Source: Bacteroidota bacterium
GTDB taxonomy: Bacteria; Bacteroidota; Bacteroidia; Chitinophagales; Chitinophagaceae
DNA: 64,000 bases
Direction of reading: 5' to 3'
NCBI GenBank assembly: GCA_018267915.1
Contig: JAFDXN010000014.1
Span: 62,001-126,000, forward strand
Shown: positions 10,093-18,936 of the stretch, piece after piece
Numbering within the stretch: the first letter of the stretch is position 1
Layout: each line of letters starts with the position of its first letter
Translations under genes and position numbers: made by a program
Notes under the pieces: generated by a model
Seen by the model: only the letters and a program-made list of their open reading frames with translations
Told to the model about the DNA's origin: nothing
Databases searched by the model: none

Positions 10093-10114
10093 CCTCCCTT
10101 TAGGAGGCCGGGAG
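10093..10114. repeat. Dispersed intergenic repeat, CCTTTAGGAGGCCGGG type
   Basis: CCTCCCTTTAGGAGG followed by CCGGGAG is one of three related short palindromic elements in this window (others at 18141-18161 and 24285-24306), all just outside coding regions. The family resembles the dispersed intergenic repeats common in Bacteroidota. Confidence 0.5.
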
Positions 10115-10116
10115 AG

Positions 10117-12756
10117 TTACATCTTCACAAACTTCCTCACCACATTCCCATCCACACCCTTCAAAGTGATATAGTAAACCCCGGCAGGCAATGTCTTCAC
10201 ATTCACTTTTGTTTCATCGGCATTCACCACCTGCTCCATCACCATTTGTCCCATGCTGTTAACCACGTTAAAAAGATCATATTGACCTTTGTCAACTTTT
10301 ATCACAAAATCGTCCACAACTGGATTGGGAAATATCTCGACGCACCTTTCGCTAGTTCTTGAAACTACACTCTCTGGAAATCCTATGACATTTGTTACTT
10401 TATTGGTTTCCACCAAAGCATTATCGTCAAAAAATATGTCAGCTTTATTATCTATAGTTGATCCGAACGCAAGTCCCGGCTTTGTATCAATGCTGAATAT
10501 AACCATTCCGTTACAGCTGTCATGATGCGAACTGTCGGGAAGATCTATATTTGGGAAATCAAATCTGACAATATTATGCCCATTCTTTCCGAAATAGGAA
10601 GTGGTCATCGTTGCTGAGCTTGACACCACACGCAGACTGCTCAAAATAGTATTGTCGGAAAGTGTATCTATGATATAGATGTTGTGCGCCGGCTCATTAC
10701 CCGTGTTTTCGAACGAGATCGCATAGGTCAATTTAGTTCCGGCGTAGATGTGCCCTGCAGGCGTAACATCCTTTTCATTTGGATCATATGAACCCTTTAC
10801 AGTGTCTATTATTACAATCGAATTATTGTTCGTGTTAGCGTCGCCGGCCGTTGGTGAAATACTAAAGCTGTTATGTACCGTATCTCCCGGGATAAGGTTT
10901 TGAGGTGTAGCTTTGTCGAGCGTTAAATGTATATGTGCAGGATCAGCTATTGATGCCGATAATCCATTAAAATTCCAGGTAACAGTATTTCCCGTTTGAG
11001 ACGAGGGCGGCGGGTCTGAACTCAGGAAAACATATTTAGGCGATATGGCCATTGTGACCACCGCATTTTCAGGCGTGCAATACGCGTTACTCGCCACAAT
11101 ATCGCAACTGGCCATATGAGTGCCGGCCAGCAGTGTGGCATTTACCGCCAAATCAAAACTATTTCCTACTATGCAGTTGAGGCCTAACGTAAGTTCAGGA
11201 TTGATAGCTACTGCTGATTGTAAAGTAGCTGTTACGGTACCGTTTGCGGGACAAGCAGCCTGTAATCCAGCGGGTAAAGACAGAATTTTGAACTTATAGT
11301 TGTCTCCGTTATTACCGTAAGCGTTATAATTAAATGAACTTGTAGTTGACAGGGTATCGATCGGTACATTGTTTGAGTCAACCTCCATTGTTGCGGGAAG
11401 TTGCAACTTATAATCTGTTGCTGCATCAAAGGCGCAATTGGCATTGACATCGTCATACAAGGTTATAGGCTGGACGCGGCAAAACTTATAATTGTATGAA
11501 TAACTTATTGAGTCAATCGCATTAGCTCCATTGTACAACACGTGCTTCACGATATAATTATTAGATGCAGCATACGAGTAAGTGAAATTGGCCAGGCCTC
11601 CTGAAAAACCTGCTGCAACCTGGTGTACACCCGACTGTGCGTCACCGTAAAAAGTTTTTACAGAATAGGATGGCCCATAGTGGGCAGTTGAAATGAGAAA
11701 CTGGGTCGTGCCACAATGATCGTACGTATATACTGCGAAGCTGTCAGCCGCAGCCTGTACATCAGGTACAGCGCCCGATATTCTCTGTAGCCGACCGCCT
11801 TGAATGCCAAAATAAATGTTTCCGCTTACATCTGCATATACGTAGTTCGGTCGCATCGGGGTTGCCTGGGCAGGATGTCCCGGGTGCCCCGGGCCGTCAC
11901 CAATACCTCCGGCAGCGGTTTCAATAATTCCGGTCACCGCATTTATTTTTCTTATCCTGTCACCGGTTGGGTCAGTAAAGTAAACATTGTCGTTAATATC
12001 CACTGTAACACCCCTTGGCCAGTGCATTTCCGCGTTTAGTGCCGGGCCGCCATCGCCCGAATCCCCCCAGGCGCCGGTTCCGGCAACTACACTAACCACC
12101 CCGCTGATAACGTTTACTTTTTTTATCTGGTTGCCCGTAAAGTCTGCGAAATAAATATTCTTTCCGGAAGTATCCCACGCCATGCCGTAAATGCTTCCAC
12201 TCGGCATTGTCGCAACAACAGTATTTTGTGCCGTTACGGCATCTATTCTATGTATCTGATTACTCGAGCCGATATACATATTGCCTGCAGCGTCGGTCAA
12301 CACCGATCCGCTCATATTCGAGACGACCGTGTTAATGATACCCGTTGCGGCATCTATTTTCCTTATCCTGCCATTATCACCAAAGTATACATTGCCGCTA
12401 AAATCCGCATAGACGCCTTCAGGGCTATTGATCTGTGCATTAACTCCGGGACCTCCATCTCCTGAAAAGCCCGCCGTGCCCGTGCCCGCAATCGTTGTAA
12501 TTATACCGGTCGATGCATCTACTTTTCGGATTCTCACATTACCTTGGTCGACAAAATATACGTTGCCGCGTCCATCGGCCCAGACACCATAAACGCCACC
12601 GAGAGTAGCATCGGTAGCAGGACCGCCATCGCCTATCCCGGTTGGCGGATTTCCACCCCCGGCAACAGCAAACACATATCCCTGCTGCGCCGTGCAAACG
12701 ACAGGGAACAAAAGAACAACGGCAATGGCATTTAAAATGCTGGCAAACTTTCTCAT
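10117..12756 (-). CDS. NHL-repeat protein with DUF11-like repeat domain and T9SS type A sorting signal
   Basis: The 879-residue exported protein has a signal peptide ending CTAQ. Residues about 25-330 contain NHL-type beta-propeller repeats of the form GVYADFSGNVYF...GRIRKIDAATGII. A central region of about 330-640 has Ig-like segments with paired Cys. The SYDPNEKDVTPAG motif near 660 starts a conserved repeat (DUF11/DUF7619-like) domain. The last 80 residues are a T9SS type A C-terminal domain (VEIFPNPV, then LPAGVYYITLKG and FVKM). It lies 15 bp downstream of a paralogue in the same direction; the pair looks like a tandem duplication and probably an operon. It is presumably surface-exposed or secreted; ligand unknown. 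Confidence 0.83.
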   Translation of the reverse strand: MRKFASILNAIAVVLLFPVVCTAQQGYVFAVAGGGNPPTGIGDGGPATDATLGGVYGVWADGRGNVYFVDQGNVRIRKVDASTGIITTIAGTGTAGFSGDGGPGVNAQINSPEGVYADFSGNVYFGDNGRIRKIDAATGIINTVVSNMSGSVLTDAAGNMYIGSSNQIHRIDAVTAQNTVVATMPSGSIYGMAWDTSGKNIYFADFTGNQIKKVNVISGVVSVVAGTGAWGDSGDGGPALNAEMHWPRGVTVDINDNVYFTDPTGDRIRKINAVTGIIETAAGGIGDGPGHPGHPAQATPMRPNYVYADVSGNIYFGIQGGRLQRISGAVPDVQAAADSFAVYTYDHCGTTQFLISTAHYGPSYSVKTFYGDAQSGVHQVAAGFSGGLANFTYSYAASNNYIVKHVLYNGANAIDSISYSYNYKFCRVQPITLYDDVNANCAFDAATDYKLQLPATMEVDSNNVPIDTLSTTSSFNYNAYGNNGDNYKFKILSLPAGLQAACPANGTVTATLQSAVAINPELTLGLNCIVGNSFDLAVNATLLAGTHMASCDIVASNAYCTPENAVVTMAISPKYVFLSSDPPPSSQTGNTVTWNFNGLSASIADPAHIHLTLDKATPQNLIPGDTVHNSFSISPTAGDANTNNNSIVIIDTVKGSYDPNEKDVTPAGHIYAGTKLTYAISFENTGNEPAHNIYIIDTLSDNTILSSLRVVSSSATMTTSYFGKNGHNIVRFDFPNIDLPDSSHHDSCNGMVIFSIDTKPGLAFGSTIDNKADIFFDDNALVETNKVTNVIGFPESVVSRTSERCVEIFPNPVVDDFVIKVDKGQYDLFNVVNSMGQMVMEQVVNADETKVNVKTLPAGVYYITLKGVDGNVVRKFVKM

Positions 12757-12771
12757 AAAGGCTTTTAAATT

Positions 12772-15495
12772 TTACATCTTCACAAACTTCTTCACCACAT
12801 TCCCATCCACACCCTTCAAAGTGATATAGTAAACCCCGGCAGGCAATGTCTTCACATTCACCTTGGTTTCATTATTATTCAGCGAGTGTTGCATTACCTC
12901 CTGCCCCATGGCGTTGGTAACCGTAAGCGAATTGAATATTTCGTTGTCTGACTTTATTGTAATCTCATTGTTTGCAGGATTAGGATAAACCTGCACCCTA
13001 TTCGCAGCACCTACATTGCTCACACTTGCCGGGAAGCCAATAACATTCTCCACCATGTTCGTCTCCACCAATCCGTTATCATCAAAGTAAATACCTGCTT
13101 TGTGGTCTATACGCGTACCGTAAGGCAAGCCGGTTTTTGAATTTATCGTATAAGTAAAAGTACCAGTGCACTTATCATGATGAGAACTATCCAGCAGGTT
13201 GATATTCGGGAAGTCGAACTTCACAATGTTATACGGCCCGCTGCTGTATTGCGATGTGTACATCGCATGCGTACTCGATACGATCCTTAAGCTCTTCGCA
13301 TCCACCTGTGCAGGGAGGGTATCCAGCACATAGATATTGAAAGCCGTATCATTACCCACATTCTCAAATTCTATCCTGTATTTCAAATTCACCCCGGCAG
13401 AAATTCTGCCTTCGGGACTCACTTCTATCAGATTGGGGTCACATGAAGCCTTAACTGTATCCTCATGAATAACAATATTATTTGTCGCATCAACATCCCC
13501 ATTTGTAGGGCCTATTTGAATATGTTCCTGTACAGTGTCACCTATAGTAAGAGGATTAGCGTTTGCGCAATATAACTCATAGGAGATCTTTTGAGGTTCT
13601 ATATCGGTAGCCGACAAGCCTGCTAAATTCCAAATCAGTGAATTACCAATAATTGACGAGGGTGGAGGATTTGCACCGCCGACATAAACATATTTTGGGC
13701 TGAAGTTCAGTGTTAGTGTTGCGTTCGTCGGTAGGCAATAGTTATTTCTTGCATAAATATTACCACGTTGATTTTGAACGCCCGTGGCCCGTACTGTAAT
13801 ATCAGCAGCTAAATCAAAACTAGCTGCTGCATTGCATTGAAACCCAACAGAGATGCTTGTCAAATTATAAAGCTGCGACTTCAAAGTGTCTGTAATGGTG
13901 CCTGAGGCTGGACAGCTCGCTGTAAAACCTCCCTTTGGTATGACTTTGAAAGAATAAACATCTCCCGGCGCCCCATATGCAACATAGTAAAAACCACTTG
14001 TTGAAGAGATTGTGTCCACCACTATACCGTTTGAATCAACCTCGGTGAGCATCGGCACAGTTATGCTATGATCCACGTTGGCGCTGTACATACAATCAGC
14101 ATTTTGGTCTTTGTAATATTTAACAAAGATATCATTACACAATCTGTAATCGTAAGTGTAAATCAAGCTATCCAAAACAGTTGCGCCATCCCACAATATC
14201 GTTTTCAGTGTATACATGCCTGGTAGCGAATAGCTATGATTTACTGTCGCAAAACCAGTGGAAGGGCCGTAACCACTTATAACAGCTGTTGAGTTTGAGG
14301 TGTTATCTCCAAAGTAAGTGGTTAAGTGGTAAGTTGGAAGATAATTTTTTGTTGCAATAGTTAACTGGGAACCGCTGCAAAATTCATTAATAAAGATCGA
14401 AAAATCGCTGGATGTATAAGCCACAGTAATGGACGATGTTATCATTCGCACCCTGTTATTACCAACGTCTGCGAAATAACAGTTTCCAGTAAGGTCGCCA
14501 TATAAACGAGCACCGATAGAAATTACGGCCCCAGCTGCCAAGACACTGTCTCCTGAATATCCTACACCACCTGTACCAATAATAGTTGAGATAATACCGG
14601 TATTTGCATCTATCTTTCTGATCCTGTGATTTCCATCATCAGCTATAAATATATTCCCCGGCAAATCAACGGATATTCCCTCTGGGTGTGATATTTGGGC
14701 AGCTGTCGCTAATCCCCCATCACCGCTAAAGCCCTCGGTTGAACCGGCAATAATTGTTACTATACCAGACGGATCTACTTTGCTACATTTCCCACAATAA
14801 AAATCTGTGAAATAAACATTCCCGTTAGCATCTACCGCAAGGTTGTTTGTAGTGCAAATGCTCACATTTGTTGCCACGGCCCCTGTAACTAATTGTCCGA
14901 CACCCCCGCCCGCTATCGTTGTGATTATTCCGGTTACATCTACTTTCCTTATTCTATCGTTGTCAGATATGTAAATATTACCCCAGGCATCGACTGCGAC
15001 ACCTGTTGGGTCCAGCGCCGCATTGACCGCTGGCCCTCCGTCACCCGCATTTCCCCCGCCGCCGGCTATTGTGTTTATTATACCTGATGTGTTCACCTTT
15101 CTTACACGCCCATTGGTAACGATATAGATGTTACCTGCGCCATCAGCCGCTACTGCAATGGGGCCGTCCATTTTTGCAGATGTCGCGGGTCCTCCATCAC
15201 CACTAAATCCAGATATCCCATTTCCCGCTACAGTAGTAATAATTTTAGAAACTGCATCTATTTTTCTCACGCGATGATTTCCGTTGTCTGCAATGTAGAT
15301 ATTACCGACATTATCTTTGCAGACAGCAATAGGAGCATTTAATGCTGCATTGACTGCAAGACCACCGTCTCCACTGTAACCAGGCGAACCATTTCCTGCA
15401 ACTGTGTACACATAGCCAGGCTGCTGTGCGAAACCAATACTTGAGTTCCAGACAATACCCAGAAGCACATAAATAGGATAAATAATTTTTTTCAT
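12772..15495 (-). CDS. NHL-repeat protein with DUF11-like repeat domain and T9SS type A sorting signal (paralogue)
   Basis: This 907-residue paralogue of the downstream gene shares its order: signal peptide (cleavage near GFAQ), at least six NHL repeats (GNIYIADNGNHRVRKID is typical), a Cys-containing middle part, the SCDPNLIEVSPEG motif beginning the DUF11-like domain, and a T9SS C-terminal domain (VQVYPNPAN, LPAGVYYITLKG). The NHL part probably folds as a six-bladed propeller, as in secreted NHL proteins; the sorting domain indicates type IX export. The final 100 bp are almost identical to those of the neighbour while upstream coding sequence has diverged. It is the first gene of the pair, with the start at 15495 well supported by the signal peptide. 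Confidence 0.83.
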   Translation of the reverse strand: MKKIIYPIYVLLGIVWNSSIGFAQQPGYVYTVAGNGSPGYSGDGGLAVNAALNAPIAVCKDNVGNIYIADNGNHRVRKIDAVSKIITTVAGNGISGFSGDGGPATSAKMDGPIAVAADGAGNIYIVTNGRVRKVNTSGIINTIAGGGGNAGDGGPAVNAALDPTGVAVDAWGNIYISDNDRIRKVDVTGIITTIAGGGVGQLVTGAVATNVSICTTNNLAVDANGNVYFTDFYCGKCSKVDPSGIVTIIAGSTEGFSGDGGLATAAQISHPEGISVDLPGNIFIADDGNHRIRKIDANTGIISTIIGTGGVGYSGDSVLAAGAVISIGARLYGDLTGNCYFADVGNNRVRMITSSITVAYTSSDFSIFINEFCSGSQLTIATKNYLPTYHLTTYFGDNTSNSTAVISGYGPSTGFATVNHSYSLPGMYTLKTILWDGATVLDSLIYTYDYRLCNDIFVKYYKDQNADCMYSANVDHSITVPMLTEVDSNGIVVDTISSTSGFYYVAYGAPGDVYSFKVIPKGGFTASCPASGTITDTLKSQLYNLTSISVGFQCNAAASFDLAADITVRATGVQNQRGNIYARNNYCLPTNATLTLNFSPKYVYVGGANPPPSSIIGNSLIWNLAGLSATDIEPQKISYELYCANANPLTIGDTVQEHIQIGPTNGDVDATNNIVIHEDTVKASCDPNLIEVSPEGRISAGVNLKYRIEFENVGNDTAFNIYVLDTLPAQVDAKSLRIVSSTHAMYTSQYSSGPYNIVKFDFPNINLLDSSHHDKCTGTFTYTINSKTGLPYGTRIDHKAGIYFDDNGLVETNMVENVIGFPASVSNVGAANRVQVYPNPANNEITIKSDNEIFNSLTVTNAMGQEVMQHSLNNNETKVNVKTLPAGVYYITLKGVDGNVVKKFVKM

Positions 15496-15675
15496 GCCTT
15501 TACTTTATCAATTAGATTACTCAGTTATTAGCTACTATCCCCCAAATATACAAATTAAACAATAAAACAATAAGTTTCCAATATTAATATTCCACCTCAT
15601 ACCCGGCTCATTCGCCATTTTTCCCATTTTCACCACATTATAAATTCGCACATTATCACATTTGCACATTAATCT

Positions 15676-15683
15676 TACCTTTG
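15676..15683 (+). promoter_or_regulatory. Sigma-ABfr -7 element (TACCTTTG) before ccsA/ccmC
   Basis: TACCTTTG fits TAnnTTTG and lies 20 bp before the ATG at 15704, which leaves only a short leader. A clear -33 TTG at 19 nt is not visible. Confidence 0.4.
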
Positions 15684-15703
15684 GCGAAATTTTTTAAAAT
15701 CGC

Positions 15704-16396
15704 ATGCGCACCTGGTGGTGGAAGATCGTCTGCATTCTCCTCGTCGGCTATACAGTAATAGCCGGTTTTCTGGCCCCCGTACCCCGCCTCGATATTCTTA
15801 ACGAGACCATCCGCAACCTCTATTTCCATGTACCCATGTGGTTCACCATGATGGCCTTATTCACCGCATCGGTGGTTTATGCTATCAAATACCTGCGCAG
15901 CGGCCGCCTCGAGGACGATATCTATTCATCCCAGTTCGCCATTACGGGTATAGCATTCAGCGTCTTCGGTATGCTCACCGGCATGGAGTGGGCCAAATAC
16001 ACATGGGGCGCCGCCTGGAGCAACGACCCTAAGGAGCTTTGCACCGCCCTCTGCATGCTCACCTATTTTGCCTACCTCGTCCTACGCAATGGCCTCAAAG
16101 ACGAAGAGAAGCGCGCTAAGATCGGCTCGGTTTACAACATATTTGCCTATGCGCTCATGATACCGCTTATAATGGTCATCCCACGCATGGTCGATAGCCT
16201 GCATCCCGGCAATGGCGGCAACCCTGCCTTCAAGCAATACGATCTCGATAAATATATGCGCATGGTCTTCTACCCCGCCGTATTGGGCTGGATCATGCTC
16301 GGCTTCTGGATGGCTACCCTCAGCATCCGGCAGGCCCTGGTAAAATTTAAACTGGAGAATAATTTTGATTTCACTAAAAACAAAAGCAATGCGTAA
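15704..16396 (+). CDS. ccsA: Cytochrome c biogenesis protein CcsA/CcmC (haem handling membrane protein)
   Basis: The 230-residue integral membrane protein has about six hydrophobic segments and the WWD-type haem-binding motif WGAAWSNDPKE, which defines the CcmC/CcmF/CcsA haem-handling family. A conserved His in YFHVPMW and a late His in DSLHPGN are probable axial haem ligands. In system I, CcmC presents haem to CcmE for attachment to apocytochrome c. It overlaps the next gene, a CcmD-like protein, by 8 bp, so the two are translationally coupled. The CcmC name and its length of about 230 residues fit; Bacteroidota annotation usually calls it CcsA. No other ccm genes are in the window. Confidence 0.88.
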   Translation: MRTWWWKIVCILLVGYTVIAGFLAPVPRLDILNETIRNLYFHVPMWFTMMALFTASVVYAIKYLRSGRLEDDIYSSQFAITGIAFSVFGMLTGMEWAKYTWGAAWSNDPKELCTALCMLTYFAYLVLRNGLKDEEKRAKIGSVYNIFAYALMIPLIMVIPRMVDSLHPGNGGNPAFKQYDLDKYMRMVFYPAVLGWIMLGFWMATLSIRQALVKFKLENNFDFTKNKSNA

Positions 16397-16601
16397 AGCA
16401 TTCTTCACAGCACTCTTGCTGGCACTCACCCCGGTGCTTGCACACGCGCAAAATACTGGCCCGGAGATGGCTGACAAGTTGCGTGGCGAGGGTAAAATAT
16501 ACGTGGTGGTTTTAGTATTAGCCACTATCTTTGCGGGCATTATCGGGTTCCTGGTACGCCTCGATCGCAAGATCTCCAGACTTGAAAAGAATAATTCGTA
16601 A
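16389..16601 (+). CDS. CcmD family small membrane protein
   Basis: This 70-residue protein starts at ATG 16389, overlapping the end of ccsA/ccmC by 8 bp. It has an N-terminal signal-like segment ending AHAQ and a single transmembrane helix ([19 protein letters not shown]) followed by basic residues and a short helical tail ([11 protein letters not shown]). This layout and position match CcmD, the small protein that stabilises the CcmABC haem-export complex and helps release haem-loaded CcmE. The helix-plus-coiled tail and gene coupling make this call fairly secure despite the small size. Confidence 0.75.
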   Translation: MRKAFFTALLLALTPVLAHAQNTGPEMADKLRGEGKIYVVVLVLATIFAGIIGFLVRLDRKISRLEKNNS

Positions 16602-16629
16602 CCATAATCCATTTTTTAATCAACAAAAT

Positions 16630-18066
16630 ATGTCAGACACATTAACGGCAGCAGCAGCAAAACCGCACTACAGCTTCTTCCATGGTGTAGAACGCAACTT
16701 CGATAAAGCTGCCTCTTATACACGTTTCGAGAAAGGTATCCTCGAGCAGATCAAAGCCTGCAATTCCGTGTATCAAATGAAATTCCCTGTGCGCATCGGC
16801 GATAAGATCGAGGTCATCGAAGCTTACCGCGTGCAGCACTCACATCACAAGCTGCCTTGTAAAGGCGGTATCCGCTACAGCATGGATGTGAACCAGGACG
16901 AGGTGATGGCCCTTGCTGCGCTGATGACTTACAAATGTGCTATCGTTAACGTGCCTTTCGGTGGTGGTAAAGGTGGTATCAGGATCAATCCTAAGAACTA
17001 TACACCTTTCGAACTGGAAAAGATCACCCGCCGTTATGCTTCCGAACTGGTTAAGAAAAACTTCATAGGCCCCGGCATCGACGTTCCTGCCCCCGACTAC
17101 GGCACAGGCGCCCGCGAAATGAGCTGGATAGCCGATACATATGCTTCATTGAAACCCGGAGAAGTGGATGCACTGGGTTGCGTTACAGGTAAGCCGGTTA
17201 CGCAAGGCGGTGTTCGCGGCCGTACTGAGGCTACTGGCCTTGGTGTTTTCTACGGTGTACGTGAGCTCTGCAACACTGCCGAAGACATGAAGAAACTGGG
17301 CCTAAACACAGGCATAGAAGGCAAGCGCGTTATCGTGCAGGGCCTCGGCAATGTGGGCTACTACGCTGCTAAGTTCTTCTACGACAATGGTGCTATCATT
17401 GTAGGCCTTGCCGAATACGAAGGCGGTATCTACAGTGATAAAGGCCTTAACCTTTACGACGTAGTTGAGCATCGCAAAGCCACAGGTTCTATCCTTGGTT
17501 TCGCCGGTGCTACAGAGTTCAAAAATAGCTTCGATACGCTCGAGCAGCCCTGCGATATCCTTATCCCTGCAGCTCTTGAGAACGTGATCAACGCGGGCAA
17601 TGCCGACCGCATCCAGGCAAAGATCATTGGTGAAGGCGCCAACGGCCCCCTCACTCCTGAGGCCGACGAGATCCTGAACAAAAAAGGTGTTATAGTAGTG
17701 CCCGATATGTACCTCAACGCCGGTGGTGTTACCGTATCATACTTCGAATGGTTGAAAAACCTCAGCCACGTTCGTTTCGGCCGTATGGACAAGCGCTTCA
17801 GCGAAAACCAGAATGCATTTATCCTGAATTCAGTTGAGGGCCTGATCGGCAAAAAAGTTACCGACAGGGAGCGCAACATGATCATGCACGGCCCCGACGA
17901 AGTTGACCTGGTTTACTCGGGCCTGGAAGACACCATGATTGGTTCTTATCATGAAATCCGTGAGTCGCTGCTTAGCTCAGGCGCTTCCGATATGCGCACA
18001 GCAGCCTTCGTTGTTGCTATCAACAAAGTAGGCGTGGCTTACGAAGAACTCGGCATCTTCCCATAG
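16630..18066 (+). CDS. Glu/Leu/Phe/Val dehydrogenase (glutamate dehydrogenase)
   Basis: The 478-residue enzyme carries the family signature [10 protein letters not shown] with its catalytic Lys. [19 protein letters not shown] forms the glutamate-binding region, [17 protein letters not shown] contains the catalytic Asp, and [13 protein letters not shown] is the Rossmann nucleotide loop. It most likely interconverts glutamate and 2-oxoglutarate plus ammonia; cofactor preference cannot be settled by eye. ATG 16630 is chosen because it matches the family N-terminus; a longer frame reaches 16531 but overlaps the ccmD-like gene. It is followed by a strong terminator. It differs clearly from the smaller leucine dehydrogenase-like paralogue at 24.4 kb. 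Confidence 0.9.
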   Translation: MSDTLTAAAAKPHYSFFHGVERNFDKAASYTRFEKGILEQIKACNSVYQMKFPVRIGDKIEVIEAYRVQHSHHKLPCKGGIRYSMDVNQDEVMALAALMTYKCAIVNVPFGGGKGGIRINPKNYTPFELEKITRRYASELVKKNFIGPGIDVPAPDYGTGAREMSWIADTYASLKPGEVDALGCVTGKPVTQGGVRGRTEATGLGVFYGVRELCNTAEDMKKLGLNTGIEGKRVIVQGLGNVGYYAAKFFYDNGAIIVGLAEYEGGIYSDKGLNLYDVVEHRKATGSILGFAGATEFKNSFDTLEQPCDILIPAALENVINAGNADRIQAKIIGEGANGPLTPEADEILNKKGVIVVPDMYLNAGGVTVSYFEWLKNLSHVRFGRMDKRFSENQNAFILNSVEGLIGKKVTDRERNMIMHGPDEVDLVYSGLEDTMIGSYHEIRESLLSSGASDMRTAAFVVAINKVGVAYEELGIFP

Positions 18067-18091
18067 TAGTATATTAATCGTACATAACAAG

Positions 18092-18117
18092 AAAGGCTGC
18101 CTTACGGCAGCCTTTTT
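18092..18117 (+). terminator. Rho-independent terminator after glutamate dehydrogenase
   Basis: AAAGGCTGCC and GGCAGCCTTT form a 10-bp perfect stem around a TTAC loop, ending in a T run, 25 bp after the stop codon. Confidence 0.88.
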
Positions 18118-18140
18118 ATTTTTAAGTTACTCTTGTCCTG

Positions 18141-18161
18141 CCCCCCTTTAGGGGCCGGGGG
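18141..18161. repeat. Dispersed intergenic repeat, CCCTTTAGGGGCCGGGG type
   Basis: CCCCCCTTTAGGGG followed by CCGGGGG abuts the stop codon of the gene on the minus strand. It is the same family as 10093-10114 and 24285-24306. Confidence 0.5.
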
Positions 18162-18701
18162 TTAATAATTATTAACGTAGTTCCTGTCCGCACTAGCCAC
18201 GTATGAGGCAAACCGTTTCGGGCTGCTCAGTATCGGGCATATATATTCAGGTAGCGATTTCTTCACCGGGTACCGTGTTATGGTAAAGCACACCAGGTCC
18301 TCCTGCGCCAGCATAAAGGTATTGGCCGCTATCTCCTTCCCCGCCTTGGCTATAATTTGTGCCAGCACACTTTGCCATACATAACCGCTGAACTCATAAT
18401 GATGCCTGTCAAATATCGGCTTGTACTTGTCGATAATGCGCTCATCACGCAGGTCTATCACATAAGTATACAGCGAGTAGATATTATCATGCTTCAGCGG
18501 AAAACACATTGCACTGTCGTCGATAATGTCAGTATATATCTGTAGTGAGGTTCTTTCCGGCGGCTTCACCGGGCTGACAACTGTGCTATCGGCTGCCTTA
18601 ACGGTGGGCCTTTCTTTCTTTTTATACTTCCACAGCGGAAGGCTATACAGGCTTGCGCCTACGCAAACCATTGCGGCAGTAGCGAAAATTATCTTTCTCA
18701 T
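18162..18701 (-). CDS. Hypothetical exported or membrane-anchored protein
   Basis: The 179-residue product has one N-terminal hydrophobic segment (IIFATAAMVCVGASLYSLPL) followed by basic residues (KYKKKER), so it is either anchored by that helix or exported. The rest is a mixed alpha/beta soluble domain with no family I recognise. It faces away from aconitase across a 235-bp divergent intergenic region (18702-18936) in which I see no clear operator. Codon use looks like the surrounding housekeeping genes, so it is probably a native gene. Confidence 0.6.
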   Translation of the reverse strand: MRKIIFATAAMVCVGASLYSLPLWKYKKKERPTVKAADSTVVSPVKPPERTSLQIYTDIIDDSAMCFPLKHDNIYSLYTYVIDLRDERIIDKYKPIFDRHHYEFSGYVWQSVLAQIIAKAGKEIAANTFMLAQEDLVCFTITRYPVKKSLPEYICPILSSPKRFASYVASADRNYVNNY

Positions 18702-18936
18702 TGGCGATCCTTTTGTTTGTCTCCGCTCTCCTATCCACGCACAAATTACGCCATCGCTATAATTTAAAAAAATTACAACATATTAGCTTTTTGCCAATAA
18801 CCCTAACTATCAGGCAGTACAGCAGTATAATTATAATGATTATGTAATACTCTTTTGTTTTCATTTTCAATTCTGTTGCATTTTAAATAATTTCGCACCG
18901 TCTTTTAAAACTAGTAAATCAAAATTTCCCTCAATA

